Assembly (NCBI RefSeq): GCF_003473485.1
Contig: NC_053046.1
Location: 36,231,832 to 36,295,831, forward strand
Length of the DNA stretch: 64,000 bases
From: Medicago truncatula
Lineage: Eukaryota; Streptophyta; Magnoliopsida; Fabales; Fabaceae
Direction: 5' to 3'
A program made the translations under genes and the position numbers. The notes beneath the pieces were generated by a model. That model was not told the DNA's origin, did no database searches, and saw nothing but the letters and a program-made list of their open reading frames with translations. Position 1 is the stretch's first letter. The number at the start of each line of letters is the position of its first letter. Of the stretch, positions 22,525 to 35,603 are shown piece by piece.

Positions 22525-23416
22525 TTGTGGAATATCTAAGCCTTCGATGAAGTCTCTTATGCTCTCTTTGGTAATTGCTTTTCCTCTTGTTAGCTCTTTT
22601 AACTTCTCATAAGGCTCGGTATCTCCGCATAACCTAAATAAAGAATTTGCATACTGTATTATTATTGCAGGATTTTGAAAGGTTAATAGCAACAAGCAAC
22701 AACAAAAGGTAGGGCTGTTAAAAAAACCATTTAGTTCGTGAACTATCCGACACAGCTGGGTTCCCTTCGGTTCGGTTATTGTTTTTTTTAGAGTTATAAT
22801 ATTCAATATGGTTCAGTTTTTGGTTTTTCTTCAACTGTTTTAATTATCAGTTAAGAATAGCAATTTTGTACAGTTTGTTTCACAAAGAATCAGCTCGGTT
22901 CAAAAAAGTACAGTTTGGTTCTTTTGTAAAGGTAGTTCTGGTTCAATTCGAAACCACGAAACAGGTGCACTTAACCTTTATACCATTTCGGTTCACGACA
23001 AACCATTAACGGTTTGGTTTACTTTTACTTTTACCAAACTAATACAATGATCTGATTTCCTTTGTGAAGTGAACCATGAAAAGTCCAAAATGAAGTATGC
23101 ATCAAAGAAAAGCACACTAATTTGAACACATTCCATCCTAAAACATCAGTATTATTTTATGACAATTTGGTTTGAATTTTGTTTGCATCAGCAGCTCACA
23201 CACAATTAGACTATCACCTACACTAGATTATGATAAAAGGTCCATACACTAGAATGGCTTAGGTAACTCTTTCACACACACACTTTCAGAAGATGTAATT
23301 GTAAAAGGATTTCATTAACATACAATGTCAGAGTAAAGATTTTTTACACGACGATAGCAGATCAATAAAAATATTTGATTTTAATTATAACTACTTCTAA
23401 AATCACACATATGAAG
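22525..23416 (-). pseudogene. Partial second copy of the ADSL pseudogene 3' region
   Basis: 22525 to about 23152 matches 277 to about 904: the C-terminal exon PYEKLKELTRGK up to EGLDIPQ, plus the GGTTCGG-rich intron. Then 23153-23416 matches about 1900-2155. The intervening ~1 kb with two exons is missing, and both outer ends are truncated. It shares the ~8-base loss that damages the C-terminal exon in the larger pseudogene, so the lesion predates duplication. Small indels differ in both directions, so neither copy is a simple daughter of the other's present form. Confidence 0.88.
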
Positions 23417-24914
23417 AATAGAAGAATCTTGAATCTCAGGATCAATAATCAACAATTGCCGCATCCGTCAATCAACAATTACTTAAAATTGAAAACTGTG
23501 TTTGTTTTAGCAATTAGGATGAAAAAAATCGTTGAAAACAAAAATAAGAGAGAGATCAAGTAAACTTATTTGAATAGTGTTGAATAATTTAGCCATCGAC
23601 ACTGGTTCCAATAATATCTTTTGAAAGTAAGTAATATGAAACATTCAAAATAATAAATCATCACATAAACCTGAGATTACAGAACAAATCAAATTTATCT
23701 TAGAGATCACTGGAGATGTAACCAAGAATAGAAAATTGGAAGAGGAAATGGTTTTCTTGTTTGATGTGGGTGTATCTATTTTATCTGCTTGGAGTGTGCT
23801 GCTTATATCATTTTTATAGGCACAAGCAGGTGACAAAAGTAAAGGAAGGTTTAGAAATTGGGAACTTCTACCGTACACTCACTTACCTCACAAAATGAAG
23901 TGTACCGGTACTCCGTGTGTTTTCCATATACAATTCAGCTTTTGAATGAGTCACTCAAAGCATAAATATAGGGCAAGACATATTCTAATATTTTATGAAA
24001 AATTCAGCTTTTGAAAGAGTCACTTGCATAAAAACCGTTTATGAGGTGAAAAAAATAAGGCAAGGTCAGTAAATTTTGGGAAACTTCATTTTTGGATGGC
24101 GTTAATTTTTTATTAACATTTGAAATAAAATAACTCTAAAATCACGACATTAAGATCATAGTAAAAACAGAACTTTGTGCTATAATTCCAGATATAATAT
24201 TTCATTTTTTTCGGCCTATAATTCATAATAGATTATTTTGTCTAAAGAATGAAGCACAGGTTTTTGTCATCCCAATTGTCAAGAATGTAGTTGTAGTTAT
24301 TCCACCATGAACAAATAAAAGTGAAAGAAGAGTTAATAGTTGTAGCTTGTAGTGCAAGTCACTTAATGTAGTACATTTCTCATATAGTACGTAGTACAAG
24401 TTAGTTAAGAGTACATGATCAAATGTATATATATATCAGTTGCAAACTCTCTATTCAATTAATGAGAAATTCTTCACTTTTGTTTACATCTTAAAAAAAC
24501 TAATCATGTGGACCAATCATTTTTCAAAAATGATTTTTTAATAATTCTTTAAAAAAATATTCTTTAAAAGCTTTATTTTATTTTTTTATAATTATTCTCA
24601 AACAAAATAATAATATCATTGATAGTTTTTTCTTCAAATTTTAGATAGGTTGATTGAATAATGCATATAATTTATATATTCTTGTAAAATTTAAATCATA
24701 AATTATGAAGGACTGATGGACAGAAATAGAAAAAGGAAGAGACGAATTTGAATTAAAAAAAGTTAACTTTTCATTGAATTGAAGAAACATAAAATTACAA
24801 TGTCGATTGAACTCCAAAAAAAAACAAATTACATTGGCAAAATAATTGAAATATGCCATCAAATAAAATTTCCCTAAAAATCCTTCCAACGGTAAAGTTG
24901 TTGTTGCTCTTCAC
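23417..24914. other. Intergenic AT-rich DNA, no gene seen
   Basis: Short open frames only (for example 23645-23878 -, 24641-24889 -) without recognisable motifs. The right part presumably includes the 3' untranslated region of the E3 ligase gene that ends at 24915. Confidence 0.4.
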
Positions 24915-27900
24915 CTATGCTTCCACCAACTCATACCTCGGCCGTCTCCTTTTGAAATGTCGATCATCGTCTCTGTCTTCGTTTTTTCTCACTTCGTAAT
25001 AACAGTTTGATGTTGACGGTGGTCGTTTCCTTGAACGTGGTGGCTCTTCTTGCATAGGTCGATGATGCGAAGACGGGTTTGACTTCTGCAAAAACCCATT
25101 TGGCACATTTGTTATTCTGACCCATCATGAACAATAATATATATACCTCTGGCAAAAATAGGAATATTTAATATATTCTAAAAGCAACTTTAAAATCATC
25201 AATTTAGATAGTTTATTGTACATGACTAGTTTTTACAATTTGTACCATGTGTTTTTATTATACTTTTCAGCACAAAATCGCTTGTTTCTTGCCAAAAACT
25301 CATTATTAGTATCATTTTGACTTTTAAAATATTATACAATGTTTAAAATAACTCATTTAGAAATTATAGTAGACCTTGTACCAAAAAAAGAAAAGAAATT
25401 ATCGTAGACCAAATGATTTTTTTTTTTTTTTTTACAAAATAGTAGACCAAATCATTAATTAATCGCATTATTGTCACAACAAAAAAAAACTCATAGGTTG
25501 TTACATTTGGTTTACTTAGTTTATTTTTTTGGTCGAAAGTTTACTTAGTTTAACCGTTAACAAATGATAGGTGTTGTACCAAAAAAAAATGATAGGTTTT
25601 CAGCGTGTTTAACCGTTAACAAGTTTACTTAGATTTAAAAAATACAAAGACAAACCATGATCTTCGATGAATCAATTAAAACTTTTAACGGTTAACCCAA
25701 TTACAATACAAAGACAAAATGCTTCAAATCATGTCCATAAACCATGGTTTGAATAAATGGCCACGAGAGAGATTTTGAAACGGCGAATCAAGATTTTATA
25801 ACAGCACTACACCGTTATCATATGCAGCAATGCAGTTATCCAATATTTCATCATGAACGTTTTCTTTTACCCACGCCGTTGCCGTTGACCATAAAATAGG
25901 TGAGACACGCCGGAATCGCTCCCTCAACCATTTCGGAAACAACCACACAATATAACTTGATAGATAAATACTATAATCAATAAATGAAGCCAAAAGAAAT
26001 AACTTCCAAAGACTACTATAATTAAATACAAAAAAATAACAAATGGGATTATCTACTATAATGATGTTCTTTTGCATGCTTGAGGTTTCTGGACAAACGT
26101 TAGGTAGAAAACCCACAGAAAATAATAAACGCATAAAATTCCACATAGAGAGCTGAAAATTAAGACAATAGAAAGTGCATACTGTTTTTGGTTTCAACGA
26201 AGAAACATCTCCAACATTGCTCACATCTCTACCAAATTCTCGATCTTTGGATAAGTCCCTGTTCCATGTAGGAATTAAACTCATTAAAAGCAATAAGACA
26301 ATAATAAACTCGGATGAGTCTCAAGCACTGCATAGTTCCACATGCAAAAAGAATAATGATAACATCTATCATCCTTTTACAATATGTTACTCTGTCAACC
26401 ATAAAAGTTCGAAACTATATTCAATAGGTAAGTAGTTAATGATATGAAAAAATGTCTGTGTAAAGCAGTGCTTTGCAATTATTTTATGAAAATCCGCAAC
26501 ATATTCTGCTTTATCAAACAAGATTTGCTGTAGAATAATTTCCACACAAAATCCCAAAACACCACTGCCGGGAAACAAAAAGTAGGAGAATCGTACAAAA
26601 AGGAAAGGATGCAAAAGGCAGATGTTGCTATTTTACAGCGGTGCAAATATTTGACTTGCAAGCAAGTTAAAACTCTATCAAACTTCTTAAACATGCATAT
26701 AAGAACAAACATGCAATAGCAGGGGGAAAGGCTGACGTCATACCTATGAGGTGGATGAACAGGCATCACATAACCTTGCATGCCAAATGGGTCTTGAGGC
26801 GGACCACCTGCAAATGACATGTCAAAGGGGCCTATACCATAACCCATCATTGGAGCAGCATATGGTCCCATAAATCCATCCATACAAGGTTGCATGCCAT
26901 TCCAGTATGAATTGTAGCTAAAAGGCAGTAGGCCTATCGGTGTCATCATATAGTTCTCACCCCCAAGGTCAAGTGGGGCATTCCATTGTAAATCTACATG
27001 ATAAATAAAGATTGTTCAATGTTATTACTCGACTAAAAACCAATGTATTACGTGGTTCACTAAATGTTCCAGCACTATGTAAGGCAGAACTAGAAAAAAC
27101 AGCAGATTTACCATTTGCAGGCATACAGACTTTCTTCTTTTTCTTCTTCTTTCCTGCAAAGTTAATAAATAAAATGACAATGCCCTCAACAGAAAATGCA
27201 CAAAGAACGCATAGTTATATACACATTCTACATTACCTCCGTCGGTGGGGACCAACTTTTCTTGCACTTCTTCCTCAACCAGCTCAGCACTCCCTTGGGA
27301 GACTGGTTCCTTCACATTCATAGACTCATGAGTAGCTTCAGATACAACTGCAGCTCTAGGGATCTTTACTTGCTCTGATACCTGCTGTGTAGCAGAGACC
27401 TCCTTTTTCTCAGCAGCTATTTCCTGTATATTTGGTTCTCCCTTGGAGGTAGCAGATGAAGTTGGAGATGGTATCTTGGGTTGTGGGCAACGAGAAGACT
27501 CCATATCTGGAAAATAAAATCAAACCAAAAAAAAAAATTATCTTGATAAACCTATAGCCAATAATAGTGCAATTAAGATCCAAATCATGATTGTTTCAAT
27601 CACCTTGAACTTGAGAAGTGCTCCCCGCATTTTCAGTACTGCTATTGCCAGACTCCAATATGCGATTGATGGCATCTCTAAGCGTCTTATTTGGTATAAG
27701 ATCATCTGCAAGAATATTTGTTGCAAGACATACGCATGCAGACTTGGACATAATATAGTCCCTAATACCTGAAAAGATTTTTAAAAATGATTCAGTATAA
27801 AATAAAAATTATATACAATATATATAGTTCGGGAAAAAGTTGCCGAGAAGCAAAACATCTAAAATGTTCAATACTTGCATAATGAAAAAGATAAACTTTA

Positions 27901-30877
27901 AAGACGCTAGTATAATACTCAAATTCTGAAATATTTATTATAGAAGCATAAAAACTTACATTTATCACAGAAGCTTTTAAAACAACACTTGCTTGTCAAT
28001 ACAGCATCTTTCATGACATTATTGCACACGGGGCAGTGGAGCTCAGGTGGTAGATCACGAACTGAACGTGTGGATGACAACCCTTCCATTTCTTTATTGA
28101 ACGCATCCCTGTTTGCAAGGAAAACATGAAACTCAATTTCATGTCATCATATAACAGAACAGACAAGAATCAAGATGTACTCACTCATTTGGCTTCAAAA
28201 CAGCTACTGAACCATTTTGTAGAGCATAGGAACCTTGTGGATTTACCATCAGCATAGATCTAGGAATACCAGTAGGTTGCCTGAGTTTTTTGATGTCAAA
28301 AGTTGCATCACCATTTGTAGGGCAATGCTGAATGAAATGTCCTTAACAAATGTAACAAGAGACAAGTTAGCCAAATTAACTGACACAGGTAACCAGCATT
28401 CTATAAACAAAACGGGTTATAAAGTTGAGAAATATGAGCATACCAGACACCTTGCATCTGTGACATACATAGCCTTCTGGAGGTGTTTTCCGCTCCAACC
28501 CTGCAAGACCCCAGCAAATATATAGGCATCAGTCTATTAACTGTTAATATTTGCATTCAAAAAAGCAAATCATCCATAAATGTATAATATATAGAGATGG
28601 AGATAGAGAAATAGAATCACCAAAACCACGTCCACCCCCAATCCTTCCACCACCCATGCCCCTTCGAAAACCTCTACCAGCGCCAAAGTATGAACCTTGT
28701 CTGCATACAGGAAAAAGAAGGTGTCAACCTAAAACATGAAAAAGCCTAGAACTCAAAGGCTTTAATGGAAAGAAAATCATATTTGACGTGTGGAATTCAA
28801 TCTTCGTTGGGAATGAGGTTTTCTTAGATGACTATAATTGGATTTGATAAAATAAAGGAAATCAGAGTAGAATGTCATTAGTTACCATTGTTTGGATAAA
28901 ACTCATTTTGTTGCATCAAATGCCTCTTATCCCTCCACAGGAAAAAAATAAGTATATTCATAAAATAAATATGGTTTGTAACTCCATTTGAAGGGCGAAA
29001 TGGAATGAGTCAAATGCGATAGAATGAATTTATAATGATTACATTTAGTTAACATCTCCATGGCATTATAAAACATCCAAACATATTTTATAGTAATTTT
29101 ATCCCATCCCATCGTTTTGCCTTCATCCATTTCACCCATATTAGATATCCACACATAGCATTAGTTTGGTAAGAAGACAATAATTTGAATTTGAATCTTT
29201 TTCTTTATGCATCTATTGATTATACTTGTAATTCATTCTATGCACCAAACAAAACACCAGGAAAAGGAGGATAATCTACTCACTGTTGCCAATCCAGTGC
29301 AGGAGTATCAACCAAGGCCTTAATCTTACTGTCTTCGTCAGCTTTGTTAGTGAGAGGAGCATCTGGAATCATGGTGCTTGATTGAACAGGCAGTTGATCA
29401 GGTATTGAATATACATCATTGCCAAATTCATGCCAATCCAAATTTTCAGGCTGTTCAATGGTCCAAAATTATCAATTTATTAGGAAATGAATATGACTTG
29501 TTTATAAAAAAAAATGAAATGAAAAAAGACCTACATATTGCATGGAAGATGTATAATCTGCCGGTAAGGTACTGTTCTTAGGTTCAGTTTCCACAACCTT
29601 ATTTTCAACTCCTTGTCTGCAAATAGCAAAATACAGTTGCAACTCAAGAACACACAACACACTTTATTTCATAAATGAACAATGCAGTTTCTAATTTTGC
29701 CAAAGTATGAAAAATTGATGACTGCCTATTTAGACAAAGTTACATACACAATGCATGATCATTGGTAAAGAAATCAAACAAGAGTAATGAGATTAAAGGT
29801 TTCAGAAAGTACTTTTGTTCAATAACAATTGGTACACGTGGCAGTCCTGGAACCCGTCGAATTAACACTGACGTATTTTTAGAAATCAACATTTCTTCAT
29901 CGAGATATTCTGAAATTCCAAAAGATAAGTCAACTATAAAACATTGTAAATGTGCTATTTCATTAAGCCTAATATAACCAATATGATACTACAAATTTTG
30001 CAGCAAAGTTAGGTGCTTCTAATACACAACTACATTGCAGCTTAACTACATCTTCCCAGGTCAATTTTTATGCCTTAATTGTAAGTGTTTTCTTTTTGTT
30101 TCTATTATAAGTGAACTCAAATTAAACTTGTTTCAGTTAATGATAGATAGGACTACTAAAAACTTGTACTTGGCACAAGAAAGAGTGCAACTTTATAGTC
30201 TAAAGTGTAGTTATTGAAAAAGAGAATACTAGTACACCCCTTCAACAAAAGAACACCCAGAACATCTATAGCACAGACACCTCTAATCAAAGGTGACAGT
30301 GTCTACTACACTATCTGACACGGATTATATTCGGTTAATTCATTTCCTCAAAAAGTATTGATCTGTGTCCGGTGTCGTGCTTCACAACTTAAAACTCAGT
30401 TTACAATCAAGCATCAGATATAAACCCTAATCGAGATTATTAACTTTTCAAACAACTAATGCTGTCGAGGTATGACTGTCGTGTTCGTGTGCCCATGTGG
30501 TTCATAACTTGAAACTCAGTTTACAAATTAACTTTCTACCGGTGACGAGGTGTAACTGTCCGTGTGCCCATGTCAGTGATTCATAACTTAAAACTCATTT
30601 TACAAATTAAGAATCAAATATAAACCCTAATCAAGAAAATCAATAAATCCTAGTATACAACCGTAAGGATGAAAACAGTTAAATTAAAAACGATCGAGAT
30701 TAAGAACCGACCTTCATTGGTCTGAGCGTTAGTAACCAGAAGGTCAAAATCAGTACCCCTTCCAAAACGCTTGGATACAAATATACTTTGTTTCAATGTA
30801 CCAACAGATATGAAAGGACCATCCATAGGAATTGAATAATAATCTTTTGCACTCTTAAATTTATAATACACCGCCAT
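24915..30877 (-). CDS. PQT3-like E3 ubiquitin-protein ligase (DWNN / CCHC / RING-U-box, RBBP6 family)
   Basis: Fourteen coding exons keep phase and give 642 residues: 30712-30877, 29813-29909, 29535-29616, 29284-29450, 28621-28700, 28444-28500, 28185-28341, 27960-28108, 27604-27768, 27237-27506, 27112-27153, 26744-26993, 26183-26258, 24915-25085. Residues 1 to about 80 are the ubiquitin-like DWNN domain (MAVYYKFKSAKDYYSIPMDG...). A Gly/Arg-rich stretch comes next, then a CCHC zinc knuckle (CHRCKVSGHFIQHC, about 207-220) and a RING/U-box (LHCPVCNNVM, CCFKSFCDKCIRDYI, IPNKTLR, about 290-345). The tail has a lysine run and ends RRRPRYELVEA, probably nuclear. The family transfers ubiquitin; Arabidopsis PQT3 is a negative regulator of oxidative-stress tolerance. 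Every exon is open, so the gene looks functional. A further small exon in the 1.1 kb last intron cannot be excluded. Confidence 0.9.
30240..30640. repeat. Dispersed repeat copies in PQT3-like intron 1
   Basis: Three related stretches carry AACTTAAAACTCAGTTTACA-type and ATATAAACCCTAATC words. GACACCTCTAATCAAAGGTG resembles the ACACTTCTGATTGAAGGTGT element in intron 2 of both laccases (about 20228 and 36545). It is non-coding. Confidence 0.4.
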
Positions 30878-31450
30878 GGTAAATTACTCTATTGAATTAA
30901 CACAAAAAAACAATAATCAATAAATCTCTTCAAAATTGAACAAAATTACAACAATACTAATTAAATAATAGTGAAAATCAAAACAAAATCAAACAGTACA
31001 ATATATCAAATATCTTTCTCTCTACTTTTTTTTTCCTATCTAGGTCACGATCGAATAAATCGAACCACCATAACAATGAAAATAAATCTAAATTTCTTCA
31101 AGAACGATAAGAAACGGAGTCTTGAATGATCTTGAGAGCATCAACAAAAATGGAATCCAAATCCAGCGAAGCGAAACCCTACCGAATTAGAAACCACGAG
31201 AAGCAACAGGAACGGTTAGGGTTTGGTGATGAAATCGAATCTTGGTGCCTTCGATGACGGAATCGGAGAAAACCCCTTTGATCGACAACGGAAGCTTGAA
31301 AAGTGAATCGCGAATAATCGCTTTTTCTTCTTTCTTGTGGCGATAGCTTTATTATCAGAAGCGATTATATGAACAATCGCAAAGATGTGTCGTTACTCGT
31401 TAAAGAGAATGAGAATGGTTTGTGTGGGTAGGATGGGATATATATGCGAA
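30878..31450 (-). promoter_or_regulatory. Promoter and 5' untranslated region of the PQT3-like gene
   Basis: A TATATAT run at about 31438-31446 on the minus strand is a possible TATA box. A donor-like CG|GTAGGGTTTCG near 31185 and the AT-rich stretch before the ATG at 30877 suggest a 5' UTR intron. The leader between them is purine-rich. Confidence 0.4.
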
Positions 31451-31680
31451 TTACGGGTGGAAAAAGTGCCGGGTTCGCGCCCATAAGCACCACCCAGCCC
31501 AATTTCAAAGTGAGTTGTATATTTGTGTTGGTGTGGGAATTAAAAAGGTGGAGGGTGTGGGAATTAACTACTACAACTTTTTTCAAAATATTTGACAAAC
31601 CCAAATCATAATCATCAAATTATAAATAAATAATTATTAAATTATCAATAAATAGATAAAAAAAATTTAGGACATTGAAA

Positions 31681-32740
31681 TATGACTGGTGCTAGTCACA
31701 CCCCAAAAAAACAAGTTACACCCCAGAATGACTAATATACCCTTGAATTGAACATAAGTAAACTTAATTTACATTAACCTAGATTGAACGTAAGTAAACT
31801 GAATTTACATTAACCTAGATTGAACATAAGTAAACTTAATTTACATTAACTTAGATTGAACGTAACTAAACTGAATTTACACTAACTTCTTATATACATA
31901 CACGTAAGTAAACTGAATTTACACTAACCTATATTGAACTTAAGTAAACAGAATTTACATTAACTAGATTGAACAGTAAACTAAATTTACATTAACCTAA
32001 ATTGAACATAAGTAAACTTAATTTACTTTGAACATAAGTAAACTAAATTTACATTAACCTAAATTGAACATAAGTAAACTTAATTTACATTAACCTGAAT
32101 TTACATTAACCTAGATTGAACATAAATAAACTTAATTTACATTAATCTAGATTGAACGTAAGTAAACTGAATTTACACTAACCTCTTATATACATACACG
32201 TAAGTAAACTGAATTTATACTAACCTAGATTGAACGTAAGTAAACTGAATTTACATTAACCTAGATTGAACATAAGTAAACTAAATTTACATTAACCTAA
32301 ATTGAACATAAGTAAACTTAATTTACATTGAACATAAGTAAACTAAATTTAAATTAACCTAAATTGAACATAAGTAAACTTAATTTACATTAACCTAGAT
32401 TGAACATAAGTAAACTGAATTTACACTAACCTAAATTGAACATATCTTATACCAAAACAAACAATAATAAACAAATAGAAACTCATCGAAAATGAAATTC
32501 ATGAAATTCACTAACCTTTATGAATATAGTACAGATCAATAACAAAGATGTTGATTCAGATATTGGTTGCACATCTATGGTGATTTGTGGATGAAAGGGG
32601 GTAAGGGTTCAGAATGATCATAAAAATGGGTTTTTAAAAATTTACATGAAGAGAGCAATTTTGGTATTATTGTAAAATTTTAAATAAATTTGGGTGTAAC
32701 TTATTTTTTTTTGGGGTGTGACTAGCACCAATTGGTTTTA
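31681..32740. mobile_element. Inverted-repeat element containing a ~36 bp minisatellite
   Basis: The termini TGGTGCTAGTCACACCCC and GGGGTGTGACTAGCACCA are inverted and are followed inward by AAGTTACACCC on both sides. About 31740-32440 is a tandem array of a unit near 36 bp, with ACATAAGTAAACTTAATTTA and ACATTAACCTAGATTGA as consensus words, some units degenerate or partly deleted. There is no open frame. The array is entirely inside the element, so amplification probably happened after or during its life as a transposon. Confidence 0.75.
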
Positions 32741-32991
32741 CACAAGAAAAAAAATTGCGACTAAGGACAAATTAATTACGAATTTTTAAAGCGCCAAAAA
32801 CTCAAAGAATAAAACAACATAAATCTCGATCTAAAAATCAAATTTTGAGATAATTATTTGTAGAGAGAGATATATAAAAATACATAAAAAGGATTGCATT
32901 TCAAAGACTTTTTAATTTATTTTTATTTTTTAACCAATACATGCAAAATTGCAATTTTGTTCCGAATAAAGCGTATACTCATGATTCAAAT

Positions 32992-33310
32992 CACTACAAG
33001 AAAAACTGTTATTTGCCGGAGACATATGTGAGGGGCATCAATCCCTAGGAAATTTGTCAGGGGGTAGAGACACGGGTACGCCTGAGAAAATATATTTTAA
33101 GAGATTTGGGTATGACAAGGGTTAAGACGAGGGTTAACCCTTGGAAAACATACTTGAACCTCTGAGAAATTTGAGGCAGAAAACCTCCCTCCATTTCAAA
33201 TTTGTTTGAAACTGAGTGATGTAACACAACACATGGGTTGTCAGTGTTTTGCCAGGGCCTAAACCAGGGATTGCCCTCGGCAAATGGAGAGAGAATCTTT
33301 GCACCCATGA
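32992..33310 (+). mobile_element. CACTA-like left terminus
   Basis: CACTACAAGAAAAACTG at 32992 is a typical CACTA terminal repeat, followed by repeated GAGGG/GGGTTA words such as AAGGGTTAAGACGAGGGTTA, possible subterminal repeats. No right end with CTTGTAGTG was found within the next few kilobases, so it is a remnant. Confidence 0.5.
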
Positions 33311-33909
33311 AAATGAAGAGATATTTGTTTGGTTGTTAAGTACTTGATTAGAAGCAACAGGCGGGGGTTTGTCCTAAAACTATTGTCACAAATCAAGACA
33401 CTGCTATCAAAATGCAATGGCAAGGGTGTTTCCATAGGTTAATTAACATTACTGTATGTTACATTGAGAAGAAAAAAAAATATTGGAATTGAATCTCCAA
33501 ATGTAGCATTCTCAAAGCAGCCACAAAAACCCTATAAAACGATGCTCACGGTAACACTGACTAAAGTAACACTCTCCATAGCGGTTTCAACTTAGGCTCT
33601 TCATCGGAGAAAACGGATCCAACGCATCTACTATCAACAAAGTAAAGAAGAAATTTTGTAGATGATAAAAAAGTCACTAAATCAACATTATAGGAAGAAA
33701 GGGTGATGCCAACAACAACAATAACAGCTCTTAGAGGCAGAGATTGCAAAAATTCCAAATCGTTACTTTTTGATTCTCTCCTTACTGAAGATGACTTTCT
33801 GAACCCAATGAAGGTTTGTATTGCTTCTGTCCTACTTTAATTCTTTGACTATATTTGTAATTGTTACTTAATTGTTTGTTTATTATTTTTAAGATATTCT
33901 TTGTAATTT

Positions 33910-34191
33910 ATGGAGCAAGTGGATAACATCTTTGCTTAGTATCTCAAGCAGTATGGATATCAGGGACTTAAACTCTGTGGTGATAATGGGCATGAAGAAA
34001 AATTCCAACTTTACTTCCTTAATGATGAAAATTTGACCACACAGTTTGGTACAACCCGGTATCGTTTCTGCAAAACAAATAATTTTAGGATTGGCCAAAC
34101 AATACGCTTCAAATTGATAATTTCAGATAATACAAAATGTCCTGTGTACAAAGTCAATCCTTCAGCTTCATCTTCTACTCCATCTTTTTAA
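33910..34191 (+). pseudogene. Gene fragment with a possible B3-like C-terminal segment
   Basis: Starting at ATG 33910 the frame reads MEQVDNIFA, then an in-frame TAG, then YLKQYGYQGLKLCGDNGHEE and on to FRIGQTIRFKLIISDNTKC, VYKVNP and TAA at 34189. The basic G-IRFK...VYKV ending resembles the last strands of plant B3-like DNA-binding domains, but this was judged by eye only. An exon-like stretch ending CCAATGAAG|GTTTGT lies just upstream (about 33766-33812). It could instead be a transposon-derived gene. Confidence 0.4.
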
Positions 34192-34447
34192 TGATCAAAC
34201 CTTCTGTCAAAAATTCAGTTCAACTGCTGCTGCCATCTCAAATACTACAATCGATTCACCATCTCATGTTTTTTTTTTTTTTCCTTCATTAACTACTATC
34301 TTCATGATCTATCATTTACTATCTGTAACACAAGTACATTTTCATTTACCTAAACTATATTTATTTATCAATGCTAAGTTAATTTCAATGTTATGTCGTG
34401 TTATAACTTTTAGAAAATATTACGCAACTTTAAGGTAACATAAAACA

Positions 34448-34595
34448 TACTCCCTCGTATTTAAATATAAGCAAATTTTACTTTTTAGGTTCATTCAATT
34501 AATGATGTATGTAGTCTATATTATGAACCATACACATCATTAATTGGATGAACCTAAAAAGTAAAATTTGTTTATATTTAAAAACAGAGGGAGTA
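34448..34595. mobile_element. Stowaway-like MITE, 148 bp hairpin
   Basis: TACTCCCTCGTATTTAAATA at the left and its complement ending GAGGGAGTA at the right extend inward through AAATTTTACTTTTTAGGTTC and CCAATTAATGATG, so almost the entire element is self-complementary. It is non-coding and lies upstream of the intact laccase. Confidence 0.8.
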
Positions 34596-35603
34596 ATATA
34601 AATTAGAATATCTCCATCACCATTCAAACTATAACATCATTTAAATATCACATACATAATTGAAGATATCTTGAATTTTGACTTATGTTAAACATCATTC
34701 TATAGGATAAACATACAGCCTTCTTGTAGGGATTTCAAAATTAAACAAAATATTTGTACCACTGTGAATTTTTCTCTATCCTTTTCTTATGTGGTCGTGC
34801 TTAATTTTCTAGCATATCTATGCGCAAGTGGCTATGCAAATGCAATGAGTTTTGTTTTTAACATCAACAAAAGAGGTGGCATCACTTTCAATCATATTTT
34901 TTTGTTCATAATTCAAATCAATACAAAAAAACAGTTAAAAAACCTTAACTAAGTCTTCATTACCAAATTATGAAACTATTATGACTTAATAAACTTATTT
35001 AGCAATGAAAAAAATGTGAGTTTTGATCTTGTCCTAATAAGGTGAGTATAGTGAAGTACAAAGGCAGCAAGTTGTGACAAGGAATAAGAAAAATCAAATT
35101 GAAAAAGATAACCCATTTGAATCATTTTGGTGTGTTTTGATGGTACAACATATTTAATAAAACAGGATTTGGACAGGTAAGTCTATCTCCTAGCAGTGTA
35201 TATTTGAAGAGTAACACTTAAAAATTAAAATATAAACATACAAGGGAAATGGTGGTCAAGAAAAATGGTAATTCAAATGAGAAAAACAAGTATTTGTAGC
35301 TGAGCAGTATTTTTCATATCACTGAAAAAAAATTGTCTGATGAAAATAGCAGCAACGGTTTACATCAAAAGAAAAGATAAAGACAACATTGTGTAGCATG
35401 CAAGAAATGGTATAATTTTCCAAATTGTGCATTTTTTTAGTAGTCACCTACCATGTGTAAAAGGACACAGCATCACAAATTATTCCATTATATATAATGT
35501 TAATGTGCTTGGTCCATACTTAAGTATTGATCAAACTATAGAGGAGATTAATAAGTGTAAGGGAAGGATTGAATTGACAGAAAAAATTCAATTGCTTAAG
35601 AGA

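Noticed and set aside
24345-24365. CTTGTAGTG as a possible CACTA right end for the 32992 terminus
   Set aside because: Wrong position (left of the supposed left end), and no subterminal repeats nearby.
25796-26293. 165-codon minus-strand frame overlapping the end of the E3 ligase gene
   Set aside because: Its first part is exon 13 read through into the following intron; the rest shows no known domain and skipping it keeps phase. It may hold an old transposon scrap.
31740-32440. Regularly repeated ~36 bp units, CRISPR-like at first sight
   Set aside because: Units are contiguous without unique spacers, the genome is a plant, and the array lies in an inverted-repeat element; it is a minisatellite.
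33889-34098. 69-codon minus-strand frame
   Set aside because: Antisense shadow of the plus-strand gene fragment at 33910-34191.
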